From assembly GCA_949752745.1 (NCBI GenBank), contig OX457032.1:11109543-11173542 (forward strand): a stretch of 64,000 nucleotides of DNA, read 5' to 3'. This document shows, piece by piece, positions 23,301 through 34,180 of the stretch; positions within the stretch are counted from its first letter, which is position 1; each line of letters begins with the position of its first letter. A program made the position numbers and the translations under genes. The notes beneath the pieces were generated by a model. It searched no databases and was not told the DNA's origin. It was given only the letters and a program-made list of their open reading frames with translations. The DNA comes from Protula sp. h YS-2021. Taxonomy: Eukaryota; Annelida; Polychaeta; Sabellida; Serpulidae.

Positions 23301-26300
23301 CTGTACGTGGTTGTGATGCCTTCTGTCCTTGGCAGTGATGCCTCCTGTTCGTGCTCGTGATGCCTCCTGTCCGTAGTCGTGATGTCTCCTGTTCGTGGTC
23401 GTGTTGTCTCCTGTTCGTGGTCGTGATGTCTCCTGTTCCCGGTCGTGATGTCTTCTGTCACTGAGCATGATGTCCCCTGTTGTTGTCGTGATGTCTCCTG
23501 TCCGTGGTCGTGATGTCTCCTGTTCGTGGTCGCGATGTCTCCTGTCCGTGGTCGTGATGTCTCTTGTACGTGGTCGTGATGTCTCCTGTCCGTGGTCTTG
23601 ATGTCTCCTGTCGTTGGTCGTGATGTCTCCTGTCCGTGGTCGTGATGTCTCCTGTCGTTGGTCGTGATGTCTACTGTCCGTGGTCGTGATGTCTCCTGTT
23701 CGTGGTCGTGATGTCTCCTATTCGTGGTCGTGATATCTCCTGTCCGTGGTCGTGATGTCTCCTGTCCGTGGTCGTGATGTCTCCTGTCGTTGGTCGTGAT
23801 GTCTCCTGTTCGTGATCGTGATGTCTCCTGTTCGTGGTCGTGATGTCTCCTGTTCGTGGCCGTGATGTCTCCTGTCCGTGGTCGTGATGTCTCCTGTACT
23901 TGGTTGTGATGCCTTCTGTCCTTGGTAGTGATGCTCCTGTTCGTGCTCGTGATGCCTCCTGTCCGTAGTCGTGATGTCTCCTGTTCATGGTCGTGATGTC
24001 TCCTGTTCGTGGTCCTAATGTCTCCTGTTCGCGGTCGTGATGTCTTCTGTCACTGAGCATGATGTCCCCTGTTGTGGTCGTGATGTCTCCTGTTCGTGGT
24101 CGTGATGTCTCCTTTTCGTGGTCGTGATGTCTCCTGTTCGTGGTCGTGATGTCTCCTGTCCGTGGTCGTGATGTCCCCTGTTGTGGTCGTGATGTCTCCT
24201 GTCCGTGGTCGTGATGTCTCCTGTTCGTGGTCGTGATGTCTCCTGTCCGTTGTCGTGATGTGTTCTGTTGTGGTCGTGATGTCTCCTGTCCGTGGTCGTG
24301 ATGTCTCCTTTCCGTGGTCGTGATGTCTCCTGTCCGTGGTCGTGATGTCTCCTTTCCGTGGTCGTGATGTCTCCTGTCCGTGGTCGTGATGTCTCCTGTC
24401 CTTGGTCGTGATGTCACCTGTTCGCTTTCGTGATGTCTCCTCTCCGTGGGCATGATGTCTTCTGTGCGTGGAGGTGATGTCTCCTGTTCGTGGTCGTGAT
24501 GTCTCCTGCCGTTGGTCGTGATATCTCCTGTCCGTGGTCGTGATGTCTACTTTCCGTGGTCGTGATGTCTCCTGTCCGTGGTCGTGATGTCTCCTGTCCT
24601 TGGTCGTGATGTCACCTGTTCGCTTTCGTGATGTCTCCTCTCCGTGGGCATGCTGTCTCCTGTTCGTGGAGGTGATGTCTCCTGTCCGTGGTCGTGATGT
24701 CTCCTGTCCTTGGTCGTGATGTCACCTGTTCGCTTTCGTGATGTCTCCTCTCCGTGGGCATGATGTCTTCTGTCCGTGGAGGTGATGTCTCCTGTTCGTG
24801 GTCGTGATGTCTCCTGTCGTTGGTCGTGATGTCTCCTGTCCGTGGTCGTGATGTCTCCTTTCCGTGATCGTGATGTCTCCTGTCCATGGTTGTGATGTCT
24901 CCTGTCCATGGTCGTGATGTCACCTGTTCGCTTTCGTGATGTCTCCTCTCCGTGGGCATGGTGTCTCCTTTCCGTGGTCGTGATGTCTCCTGTCCGTGGT
25001 CGTGATGTCTCCTGTCCGTGTTTGTGATGTCTCCTCTCCGTGGGCATGATGTCTCCTGTCCGTGGTCGTGATTCCTCCTGTGTGTGGGCATGATGTCTCC
25101 TGTCCGTGGAGGTGATGTCTCCTGTTCTTGGTCGTGATGTCTCCTGTCCGTGGTCGTGATGTCTCCTGTCCGTGGTCGTGATGTCTCCTCTTCGTGTTCG
25201 TGATGTCTCCTGTCCGTGGAGGTGATGTCTCCTGTTCGTGGTCGTGATGTCTCCTGTTCTTGGTCGCGATGTCTCCTCTTTGTGGTCGTGATGTCTCCTG
25301 TCCGTGGTCGTGATTCCTCCTGTGCGTGGGCATGATGTCTCCTGTCCGTAGTCGTGATGTCTCCTGTTCGTGGTCGCGATGTCTCCTGTCCGTGGTCGTG
25401 ATGTCTCCTGTTTGTGGTCGTGATGTCTCCTGTCCGTGGTCGTGATGTCTCCTGTTTGTGGTCGTGATGTCTCCTGTCCGTGGTCGTGATGTCTCCTCTT
25501 CGTGTTCGTGATGTCTCCTGTCCGTTGAGGTGATGTCTCCTGTTCGTGGTCGTGATGTCTCCTGTTCGTGGTCGCGATGTCTCCTGTTTGTGGTCGTGAT
25601 GTCTCCTGTCCGTGGTCGTGATTCCTCCTGTGCGTGGGCATGATGTCTCCTGTCCGTGGTCGTGATGTCTCCTGTTCGTGGTCGTGATGTCTCCTGTCCG
25701 TGGTCGTGATGTCTCCTGTCCGTGGTCCTGATGTCTCCTGTCCATGGACGTGATGTCCCCTGTCCATGGACGTGATGTCTCCTGTTCGTGGTCGTGATGT
25801 CTCCTGTCCGGGATCGTGATGTCTCCTGTCCGTGGTCGTGATGTCTCCTGTCCGTGGTCGTGATGTCTCCTGTCCGTGGTCGTGATGTCTCCTGTCCATG
25901 GACGTGATGTCTCCTGTCCGTGGTCGTGATGTCTCCTGTCCGTTGTCGTGATGTCTCCTGTCCGTGGTCGTGATGTCTCCTGTCCGTGGTCGTGATGTCT
26001 CCTGTCCATGGACGTGATGTCTCCTGTCTGTGGTCGTGATGTCTCCTGTCCGTTGTCGTGATGTCTCCAGATGATCCTGGATGATTCTGTTGCCGACAGC
26101 TTTGGTTTCAAAAATGAAACAATACATCGTCCCGTTTCGTGAACGTTGTGAGATTTGTTCAAGCTGCAGCTTCTGGAAAATCTTGTCTACTTTATTTTCC
26201 AGAAAGAAATTCATGCACTAAAAGAACTTTGCTATGAAAAAGGAGCTCTGGATCTCGAGGTTGCCTCTTGTAGACCGAGGCGACGCAAAGGTAACGCAGC

Positions 26301-28158
26301 TTGAATCCATGAATGAAATCCATATTTTCCATTTTCTCCAAGCCATGTTTAGTTGTGGCTAGTGATGAAAGTGATTACTGTTTTTCACTTTAAATGTGAC
26401 GTCTTTTAATTTATTAATGAAATGCTAATCTAAGAAAAATAATAATATTATAAGAAAATCTTGATGTTTGTTTGCACTTTGATTCATCCAGAGGTATTTG
26501 TACTAATTTCGGTTACGGAAAAGAAAATGCAGTGTTTATTCAGTATTTTTGAAAGGTTACCGAAACAAATATTAACCCAAAATGGGAGTTTTTAATTGCT
26601 TTGGTCATTTTCAACTTATTTTGCAGCCGTGTTTGAAAAGATGAACACCTCGGCTGGAATCTCGTCAATTGCAGCGCTGTCACTGGGGTTTAGCATGTCT
26701 ATGTCAGGGGCAGCCAACGCTACTGTGATACCACATCCGCCTCAGCGCTCCCCAGCATTCCAGATTCGTAGTCTGGTGTTAGGTGCGAATAGTGTGCCTA
26801 AATCCCCGCCTAAACGTCGCACGTTGCTGTCTGTTATAACGAGGAAATCCACCTCTTCAGTCCCCAGCCTTGACAAAAGTCCGCAGACTTCTGTTGAAAT
26901 TGTTTCTCCACTTGAGCTATCGGATTGTCAAAATTCGGAAGCGGCGAAGTCGCAGGAAATCGAGCTCCTTCACATGGAGAATCACGGCTCAGTTTCCACG
27001 CACGCACGTGATAACAGTGCTGGCTTTATGGCCTTGGATAATAAAATCACTGCACATACAGAAGACAGCGGTACTGCTTTACATGAAGGGGATAGCTGCA
27101 CCGCCGTGAATATCGGGGGCATGTGTTCTTCTCTGCAGGACAGTTATATTTCTGTACAGACAGCGGATAGTTTTACCACTGGGCATACTGCGGCAAGCGA
27201 TGACACTCGACAATCAGACGATCTCTGCACCATTCTGCACATCGAAGATAAATCCTCCATGGTGCACATCGGAGGGGGCCTTAGCACCGCAGACACCGAG
27301 AGTACATGCACCGATGTGCACAAAAACACCGAAAGTAAATGCACCGATGTGCAGAAAAACACCGAGATGAATTGCTCCACTGTGCATGCAAACACCGAGT
27401 CTAAATGCACCGATGTGCACAAAAATACAAGTCAATCCACGCAAATGCATGCAGATATCGAGAGTAAAAGCAACGCGTTGCACAACAATTTAGAGGATGC
27501 ATTGGACACAAACTTAAAGGGTAAAAGCTACGCTGTGCACGATAACACAGAGAAATGCGCTGCACCGCACAGAGGGGGTAAAGGCGCCTCACTGGACATG
27601 AGCTCTGAGAGTGAGTGCATCGCTGTGGATAGAGACACTGAGCGTCAGTGCGCAGCAACACATCAAAGCACCGCAGCGGACCGGAAATGCACATGTGCAT
27701 CTGTGAAAAATAAATGGGCTTCCTTAAGAAAAACCAAATCTCAATCTCAATACCAAAACACACCCAATAGCCAATCAAATCAAAGAACACCCAATGCAAT
27801 CAATTCGAAACATCAAATATTAACTCATTCAAAACGAAATCCTTCGAAGCATAGCGGAATCAAGTGCAAATTACCATGCATTCCCTACCGCGGTTCTTAC
27901 CCATCCGATGGTAGAACTGACCGAGGTAGAAGCACAACCACGACACTGTGTGCCAATAAGCGCTTTCTATTCGCAAACAGGAGCTATCCAAGCATCGGAA
28001 AACGTAGGCATTTACAACACGAACCAGTGCGGCTCACGGAAAGCGATAACTCCACACTAACGGAAAACAGACAGACGAACCGCGAGACACTGCTCACCAC
28101 TAGTAGTCTAGATAAGAGCGATGCAGATAAAAACGGACATTATCACACAATTGTACAG
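14242..28158 (+). CDS. HVCN1: HVCN1-like voltage-gated proton channel, divergent, at least 7 exons
   Basis: Seven exons join in frame: 14242-14387, 15490-15614, 16025-16620, 17010-17151, 17487-17602, 26203-26290 and 26627-28158, all with GT-AG borders and matching phases (2, 1, 0, 1, 0, 1). The product is about 915 residues so far, against 273 for human Hv1. It has the four-helix voltage-sensor fold that is itself the H+ pore: S1 63-86, S2 255-279, S3 290-308, S4 320-335, then a coiled coil of the dimerising kind. S1 keeps the selectivity Asp (D74) in VLIDAG. The S4 signature is WRxxRxxN. Odd features are the missing first S4 Arg, Gln for the S2 Glu, a huge S1-S2 loop and a 510-residue tail. 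By family role it would conduct protons across the plasma membrane. The true last exon is uncertain (see 31080-31127). An upstream 5' exon cannot be excluded. Confidence 0.85.
15490..15614 (+). CDS. HVCN1: HVCN1-like exon 2, S1 helix
   Basis: Acceptor TATTGCAG, donor GTAAGC. It encodes residues 50-90, including the S1 helix. D74, E81 and D85 match human D112, E119 and D123 by position; D112 is the known proton-selectivity residue. Polyproline-coding sequence that follows is intron. Confidence 0.88.
16025..16620 (+). CDS. HVCN1: HVCN1-like exon 3, giant S1-S2 loop and S2 helix
   Basis: Acceptor TGTTTTAG, donor GTAGTT. Residues 92-250 form a polar, Ser/Asn/Asp-rich loop expected to be extracellular, where human Hv1 has about 15 residues. 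It has several N-x-S/T sequons (for example NHS, NSR lacks it, NKSS has it). S2 follows (HYCSIAILGIFVVQFVIK): H258 matches human H140, F268 the charge-transfer Phe, K275 human K157, while Q271 replaces human E153. Confidence 0.88.
17010..17151 (+). CDS. HVCN1: HVCN1-like exon 4, S3 and S4
   Basis: Acceptor GTGTCGTAG, donor GTGAGT. S3 keeps both Asp residues (D292, D303; human D174, D185). S4 reads LLIVFLLWRLLRVVNG against the human pattern RxWRxxRxxN: R330 and R333 are present but the first arginine position is L327. No His is found where human H193 (zinc site) would be. Confidence 0.9.
17487..17602 (+). CDS. HVCN1: HVCN1-like exon 5, S4 end and coiled-coil linker
   Basis: Acceptor CTGTTTTAG, donor GTGAGG. 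It encodes 38 residues after the split Gly codon, very rich in Lys/Arg (KKRQEFRIKLQKRARRKAEK), continuing S4 into a cytoplasmic helix as in Hv1. An 8.6-kb intron follows, filled by minisatellite and a foldback element. Confidence 0.85.
18610..18796. repeat. 22-bp minisatellite, left part
   Basis: Units of GTGGTCGTGATGTCTCCTGT plus CC, about 8 copies, cut off at 18796 by the insertion of the 1.6-kb foldback element. The array resumes at 20408. Confidence 0.9.
18922..18940. promoter_or_regulatory. CRE palindromes in element A left arm
   Basis: TGACGTCA occurs at 18922-18929 and 18933-18940, with another at 19400-19407. Matching copies in the right arm are at 20166-20173, 20278-20285 and 20369-20376. 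The 8-mer is the full CREB/ATF consensus; binding itself is inference. Confidence 0.5.
19458..19465 (+). promoter_or_regulatory. TATA box in element A left arm
   Basis: TATAAAAG, facing the centre of the palindrome, with a matching inverted copy at 20110-20117. Position and symmetry suggest the remnant of the promoter of an ancestral element gene. Activity is unknown. Confidence 0.4.
20110..20117 (-). promoter_or_regulatory. TATA box in element A right arm
   Basis: Minus-strand TATAAAAG, the mirror copy of 19458-19465, also facing inward. Confidence 0.4.
20408..26068. repeat. 22-bp minisatellite, main part, with higher-order duplication
   Basis: About 257 units of 22 bp (GTGGTCGTGATGTCTCCTGT plus CC) fill intron 5 of the proton-channel gene. 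Three units make 66 bp, so every frame on the minus strand can stay open and give a 22-residue His/Thr/Asp/Arg-rich peptide period (RRHHDHGQETSRPRTGDITT). These long frames, up to about 555 codons, are artefacts of the repeat. A block of 953 bp is duplicated nearly exactly: sequence from about 21220 recurs from about 22170, for example 21459 matches 22412. Confidence 0.93.
26203..26290 (+). CDS. HVCN1: HVCN1-like exon 6, coiled coil
   Basis: Acceptor TATTTTCCAG, donor GTAACG. It encodes KEIHALKELCYEKGALDLEV and a basic end (PRRRK). The spacing of hydrophobic residues continues the coiled coil of exon 5 (I378, L381, L384). Its resemblance to the C-terminal helix of invertebrate Hv1 and its exact phase join it to exon 5 across 8.6 kb. 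Confidence 0.78.
26627..28158 (+). CDS. HVCN1: HVCN1-like exon 7, long repeat-bearing cytoplasmic tail
   Basis: Acceptor TTATTTTGCAG, donor CAG|GTAAAG. It encodes 510 residues in frame with exon 6. The first 90 are Ser/Pro-rich and basic. Residues of about 540-780 carry an 11-residue repeat best seen as NTESKCTDVHK near 627-680, with degenerate flanking copies; many keep Cys-x3-His (CTDVH, CSTVH, CTILH, CAAPH, CAATH). The rest is low-complexity and polar. No domain is recognised. If the donor is not used, the frame reads on to TGA at 28228-28230 through a hydrophobic stretch that looks intronic. Confidence 0.72.
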
Positions 28159-28230
28159 GTAAAGCAATTTAATCTGGTATTTTTTTATGAATATATTCTT
28201 GTTTTATCATTAGTTGAATTATTTGCTTGA

Positions 28231-28450
28231 TACCATAAATGGTCATGAATTACAGGTAATATTCTCTACCAGCAGTAATGCCATGACTGCCCATGAACCC
28301 ATGGTTTTTCCCGATTTTTTAAAAGTAATTGGGTATTTTAGATGAAAATGTGTGCTTTTTTTCAAAATTCCTCATCAATAACAATCGAAATAATACATAA
28401 CAATCAATGCAATGCTTAGCTCAGTTCCTTTTTTACTACCCTTGCAATAA
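28231..28450. other. Intron or 3' flank of the proton-channel gene
   Basis: AT-rich, no exon seen. Confidence 0.4.
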
Positions 28451-28451
28451 G

Positions 28452-28915
28452 AAGGCGGCGTTGAGAGCATTGTGAGGCTGTGATTGAGAGCATTGTGAGG
28501 CTGTGATTGAGAGCATTGTGAGGCTGTGTTTGAGAGTGTTGTGAGGCTGTGATTGAGAGTGTTGTGAGGCTGTGATCGAGAGCATTGTGAGGCTGTGATT
28601 GAGAGTGTTGTGAGGCTGTGATAGAGTGCATTGTGCGGCTGTGATTGAGAGCATTGTGAGGCTGTGATTGAGAGTGTTGTGAGGCTGTGATTGAGAGTGT
28701 TGTGAGGCTGTGATCGAGAGCATTGTCAGGCTGTGATTGAGAGCATTGTTAGGCTGTGATTGAGTGCATTGTGAGGCTGTGATTGAGAGCATTGTCAGGC
28801 TGTGATTGAGAGTGTTGTGAGGCTGTGATTGAGAGTGTTGTGAGGCTGTGATCGAGAGCATTGTGAGGCTGTGATTGAGAGTATTGTGGGGCTCTGATTG
28901 AGTGCGTTGTATCTA
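28452..28915. repeat. 23-bp minisatellite, about 20 copies
   Basis: The unit is GAGAGCATTGTGAGGCTGTG plus ATT. The His/Ser/Gln frames on the minus strand (SQPHNTLNHSLT) are by-products. Confidence 0.93.
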
Positions 28916-30240
28916 TGTTTGATTTTCAGATGACAGACCAGACGGGAAACAACAGATGAACGTGAAGTCCAGAAAAAAAAAAGAAAAAACAAACAAACAA
29001 CCAAAAACACACACAACAGAACATATTGCTAAAACATTATAATCGGAGAGAAGTCGATGTGTCGCTATGTTTTAATAGCGAAAACAAAAAATAAATATAT
29101 ATATATATATATTTTTTTTTTTACTTTTGCCATATCACTAAAAGTCAAATTGCACGTTTTGAAAATTTTCTGTAAGAGTTTGGGGCTAACTCAAATTTCT
29201 TCTCCTTTACCCCTAAGAACGCGTTTATCCAGATTCCTTGCCTATTCACCACTATATCCGCGTATTGGAGACACTGGTCTGTCCCTATCCTGGCTTCTTT
29301 CTCTACTCTTCTCCAGAAACACCAGAACTTCCTGAACAAGACCACCTGTGGCACTGGTCAGAAGTGGCTTAAAATTCAAGGTTGTTTTATTTTCGAGGTT
29401 CTTTACTATGGAGGCGACAAGAAAAGGGCCTGGCGAAAAAGTGATTTTATTTCTGATGTGGACTTATTTCCCAATTGGTTTTATCCCAGAGTAGTGGTAT
29501 AGCCCTTTACCTTTTCCAATATATGCAGACCCTGTACTTTGGTCTATTTATTGATGCAACAAATTCTGGCTGCCATGGATAAGGCAAATCAGACAGGAAA
29601 ATATAAAATGGTTTACTTATAACCAGCTGATTTTCCACACGATCGTGTTTATCATTTGTTGAAGCAATTATTCAGCCGTACAGTTGTGGTGATGTTTGAA
29701 GCAATTATTCAGCCGTACAGTTGTGGTGATGTTTGCAATGATTTTGCTCAAACTATAATGCGTTTATCCGTACAAAGAGTCATATATGAAAAAGCCTGGC
29801 CACGTTTTTATCACGGTTTTTATTAGTAAAGACAATTTCACAATCAGCGTTTTTTTAATATGCCAGGCTCTTATTTGAACTTTCATAACCAAAAGATTAT
29901 TCTACATATTGTTAATTCACTTAAATTTTTCTGATTCATTTTGAAATATGCAGCCTTTGCTTCGAAATTTAATTATTTTAGTATATCCAAGTCCGGAATA
30001 GCTGGTATTCGACTCTCACTGGAATGCGTTTAGCATTAAAAAATACCAACAGCAAAGCTACAAGTCAGTCGTTTACTCCAGATCTGGGTGTCAAGCCAGA
30101 CTTCAAAATAAAATTCTTAATGTGTTTTAGGATATTTTCGAAAAAATAAATACGACAAAATTTTACCAAAATTAAGTTGTCATAAAACAGCTGACGTCTG
30201 GAGAAATCCATATGTTGTGTATGAAAATAACAAGCCCCCA
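28916..30240. other. Unassigned sequence with a 38-bp tandem duplication
   Basis: No gene is recognised. At about 29658-29733 a 38-bp block containing GAAGCAATTATTCAGCCGTA occurs twice in tandem, identical by eye. Microsatellite (TA)n and poly-T lie at 29095-29121. Confidence 0.5.
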
Positions 30241-30745
30241 GTAAACATAACAACATCCAACCAACGTCCAACCAACGTCCGTTTGAGGTTGCCACCTCGA
30301 CCCAACTAAACTATAGAATTGACTCTGGTTGTAATTAGGTTGTGATTGGTCTTTTACACAACGTTGAATAAACGTTGAATAAAGAAAAAACATGTTGTTT
30401 AAACGTTGTTTTGGTCGCAACGAAAACGCAACCTTCTCCAGCGTCTAATCAACTTCTCTATTGCAATGTTGGACTGACGTCTGAAAATCAATATTTGGTA
30501 GGCGTCGAAACGGGAATTCATGGAAATCGACACAAAACTTGCGTGACCGAACGACCGAAAGGATGGGGGGGGGGGGGGGGGGGTGGCTGTGTAGATGGCG
30601 CTTCTAAATCAATATGTTCCCGAGATCTATGCAACATCGGTTTCCCCACGTCTGTCCTACGTCGGAAGATAGACGCTGCTTCTATTTCTATAAACAACCA
30701 AAATCTGACGATGGTCCGTGGTCTGGTGGGACGTGTCTAACATCG
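30241..30745. repeat. ACGT-rich dispersed repeat, copy 1
   Basis: Dense AACGTTG/AACGTC words and the phrase AACATCGGTTTCC...GACGCTGCTTCTATTTCTATAAACAACC...ATCTGACGATGGTCCG recur, diverged, at 34440-34560 and 48410-48560. A poly-G run of about 19 (near 30565-30583) sits inside, as a similar one does in copy 2. No coding capacity, so this is probably a non-autonomous DNA transposon. Confidence 0.55.
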
Positions 30746-31935
30746 CAATGTTTGCTGGCTGGCTCCTATCTCACGATAAGAGTTAAATCATATTCTGGTA
30801 AGAACCGTTTGCTTAATTTAACTAAATCAACTGATTTCAATTGTGCGGTGTACAGTTAACTGCACAATTAACTTCTGTGAATACGGGGGCAGTGGGTCGA
30901 AAGAACAAACAGGTCTAACACATAAATGGCTCAACCAACGCAGAGGCTGGATGTTATACGACAATGGACATTAACAATAACTGAATACGAAATATATATG
31001 ATTGGAATGCAACCAAAACACTTTGAAAGACGTAATTTTGAGCCTTTGCAGTGATTATGGATTATGTATATTTTTTTAGCTCATCGATGACGAGATTATT
31101 GGTAAAATCTGTGGCATATCGGAATGACTTAATGGAAAAGGGCAGAAAAACTTTAGTGTTTGCCTACAACTTTATATGCTTTTCGCTCTGGTCTAAATTG
31201 ATAGTAATGATATTGATATTAAAATTTGGGGGTGAGAAGTTGATATTATTAGTAAACAAATGGAGAACAACAGTAAGTAAGGTGTCCCGTACAGGCAAAG
31301 TTTAATTTTCATTTCCAATAGTTTTAAAGCCTGGCATCTTTGTGCAGCAAAGGAAAGAAAACTATGTTTGTTTGTTTTTTCAAATGACCTTTTTTAAGTC
31401 AACGTTGTTTTAATCTTGATTTGTTATGTAAATATGTACAAAATAGCAACACACTGTTCCATTTAAAGACGAAACAAAACGTACCTAACGCAATTGCAAT
31501 TTATGTTCCGTAGTCGAATTTCAAAGTTGGCATTTTTATACACCAATAAAATCATTATAATCTCATATTTTAACGCTTTAATTTTGAACTAAGATTCCCA
31601 TAATCAAAAGACTGAACCTCCATTGCATCAGAAACATTTATGGATTCTCAGTTCGAAATAATTCAGCGTTGAGATTTCAAATATTTCCAAAATTTCAAAT
31701 AATGTTTAAAAATCTGAAATTGAGCTGAAAATAGTAATTTAATTCCAAGATGCTCTTTTGTTTGAAGAAAATTAAAACCTGTTCGTTTTGTTTCTAAAAT
31801 GTGAAAACTAATCTATTTGACTGCATTGAAATTTTCCAATCAGAACTTTATTGTTTGGTGCTTCTGTTTGGAGAAAACTTGAGAAGTAATTCAGATGCAT
31901 ATTTCTGTGAAATAATGTCAATGAGTTATAGCTGA
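30746..31935. other. AT-rich sequence with a possible terminal exon
   Basis: No repeat or conserved coding region is seen. It contains the possible last exon of the proton-channel gene (31080-31127) and an AATAAA at 31545-31550. Confidence 0.4.
31080..31127 (+). CDS. Candidate terminal exon of the HVCN1-like gene
   Basis: A strong acceptor (ATATTTTTTTAG) is followed in phase 0, as the exon 7 donor requires, by 15 codons and TGA (LIDDEIIGKICGISE). An AATAAA lies about 420 bp downstream. There is no homology to support it; a short in-phase run after a good acceptor can occur by chance. Confidence 0.25.
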   Translation, partial: LIDDEIIGKICGISE

Positions 31936-31939
31936 CCCT

Positions 31940-32600
31940 ATCCCACGTACCCCTCTCCCATCCAGTGGACCCCCCTCTTCCATTCCGTCATTGTCAATGA
32001 AAAACAGTGGACCCCCCACCCCACTCCCATCCCGTCAATGTCAATGATAAACAGCGGACCCCCCCCCCCCCCCCACCCCACCCTTCTCCCATTCCGTCAT
32101 TGTCAATGATAAATAGCGGACCCCCCACCCCACTCCCATCCCGTCAATGTCTATGATAAACAGCGGACCCCAACCCCTCTCCCATCCCGTCAATGTCAGT
32201 GATAAACAGCAGACCCCCCACCCTTCTCCCATTGCGTCAATAGCGGACCCCCCACCCCTCTCCCATCCCGTCAATGTCAATGATAAACAGCGGACCCCCC
32301 ATCCCCTCTCCCATTGCGTCATTGTCAATGATAAACAGTGGATCCCCACCCCTCTCCCATCCCGTCAATGTCTATGATAAACAGCGGACCCTCCCCCCCC
32401 CACCCCACCCTTCTCCCATTCCGTCATTGTCAATGATAAATAGCGGACCCCCACTGCCCTCTCCCATCCCGTCAATGTCCATGATAAACAGCGAACCACC
32501 CCCCACCCCACCCCTCTCTCATTGCGTCAATGTCAATGATAAACAGTTGACCCCCTCTCCTCTCCCATCCCGTCAATGTCAAAGATGATAAACAGATGAA
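31940..32600. repeat. C-rich minisatellite, about 45-50-bp unit
   Basis: About 14 copies of a unit combining CCCATCCCGTCAATGTCAAT with GATAAACAGCGGACCCCCCA, variable in the length of the C runs. Confidence 0.9.
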
Positions 32601-33002
32601 CCCCCGTAAATGGAATTACCGATACAAGTGGCACTGAGCTAAACAAATTTCTTATCATTGATGTGTGTTTCTGAGCCTGACAAGCTCTGTGTGAATAATT
32701 AGAAAACATTTATAAGAGCCACAACAAAGATCAGTCACGAAAAAGACACCACACATTTTTATTATACACAAAAGAGGGCCGGTGATACGGCTTAGCAACA
32801 CCCAACGATTTCACAGACACACACACATACACACGCACATACACACATACACAGATACACACATGCACGTACACAAAGGCAAAATAATTACTTGTCTTTC
32901 CAAACTTATTTGTTAAAACGATAAATTTCGTTGGTTAGTTAAAATTTAAATTTTGATTCATTGTCACAACGATATGTCTTTACATATGTAAAATGAGATT
33001 GC
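32601..33002. other. Intergenic, with (CA)n tract
   Basis: An imperfect (CA)n/(TACACA)n tract runs at 32817-32875. Nothing else is recognised. This is the 3' flank of the minus-strand PAN gene; no clear AATAAA is placed. Confidence 0.5.
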
Positions 33003-34144
33003 TCAAATAAGGGCATAATAATGAATCCACCCGTGCACGGCTGGTGCGTGCGAGAGCACTGGTTCACCACCGCCAAGCAGTTCGCACGTGCTCATGTTGG
33101 CATCAGTGTTAAATGCGGAACAGCCAGACATTCGTGTACATTTTCTCGCACAGTCTGTAGGCCGATTCACTCGCAGCGAATAGAAAATCTCAGTCGTTGC
33201 TCGGACGTCCTTCACTGAGGAGAATTTCTTCACGCTTTGTCCTAAAATGAGTGCAGTTGGCTATGAATAAAGCGGACCTGACAAAAATTCCAATACAAAT
33301 GATCATAACTGCCTTGGACAGCGGTTGTGAGAGGAGGACGGAGCACGACTCGTTTGGATGATCTCATAAGAAGCATTCTCGTGACTCTGAGTTCTGTTTT
33401 TAGACAAAATAAATATGACACGTTTGCACGATATTTAACTTCCTTATTGAATTGGCTGGGCCAGGATAATCTCTGGTGGGGGGTGGGGGCGATGTGGAGT
33501 TTATCCATAAGTCATAATCACTTCTATTCAGCGTATATTTCATGACCCGAAGTCTGTCGACCTTTTCCGACCTTTCTAAAGCTCTAGTTTTTTTTATTAA
33601 AGATCAGACCATTGCTTCCAATAAATGATTTACTTTACAGCGATCTGATTTATCTGGCACATTTCCAGCAAATGATTTATGGGACAAATTACTTATTTGC
33701 TGTGGTAATATATCTGCCTAGTGAAAAAATGATACTATAATAGGAAATACTCGAACGTACAATTTTACAATGTATATATAATTTCACACAAACCAGTATT
33801 TGCGTTCGCTGGTTGCCATTGTTTGAAAGAAAAAATAATGGTTTAAATTTCCGATTCTTGCAATAAGCTAATGCACTCATTACAGGCAAACAGGCAAATC
33901 GTTTATTTTTTCCCCATTACTCAAAATTGATAAAACGGGTCACCCAGTACTTTGGTTGTGGTTAGTCGCGACCATAGATCAAGGTCTAAACAACGTCTGT
34001 GACACAACGTTTAATACACGTCGGAAAATGCACGTTGGGTAGAATTCGACAAATCGATGTTGTAAAGACGTCGGATTCACACCCCCAAATAATAATAATA
34101 ATAGTAATAATAATAATAGTAACAATAATAATAATAATATTAAA

Positions 34145-34180
<36 letters not shown>

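Noticed and set aside
24547..26214. Minus-strand open frame of about 555 codons, His/Thr/Arg-rich
   Set aside because: It is the 22-bp minisatellite read in one frame; neighbouring frames are equally open, there is no codon bias, and it ends in real exon sequence of the opposite strand.
28436..29016. Minus-strand SQPHNTLNHSLT repeat protein
   Set aside because: Translation of the 23-bp minisatellite.
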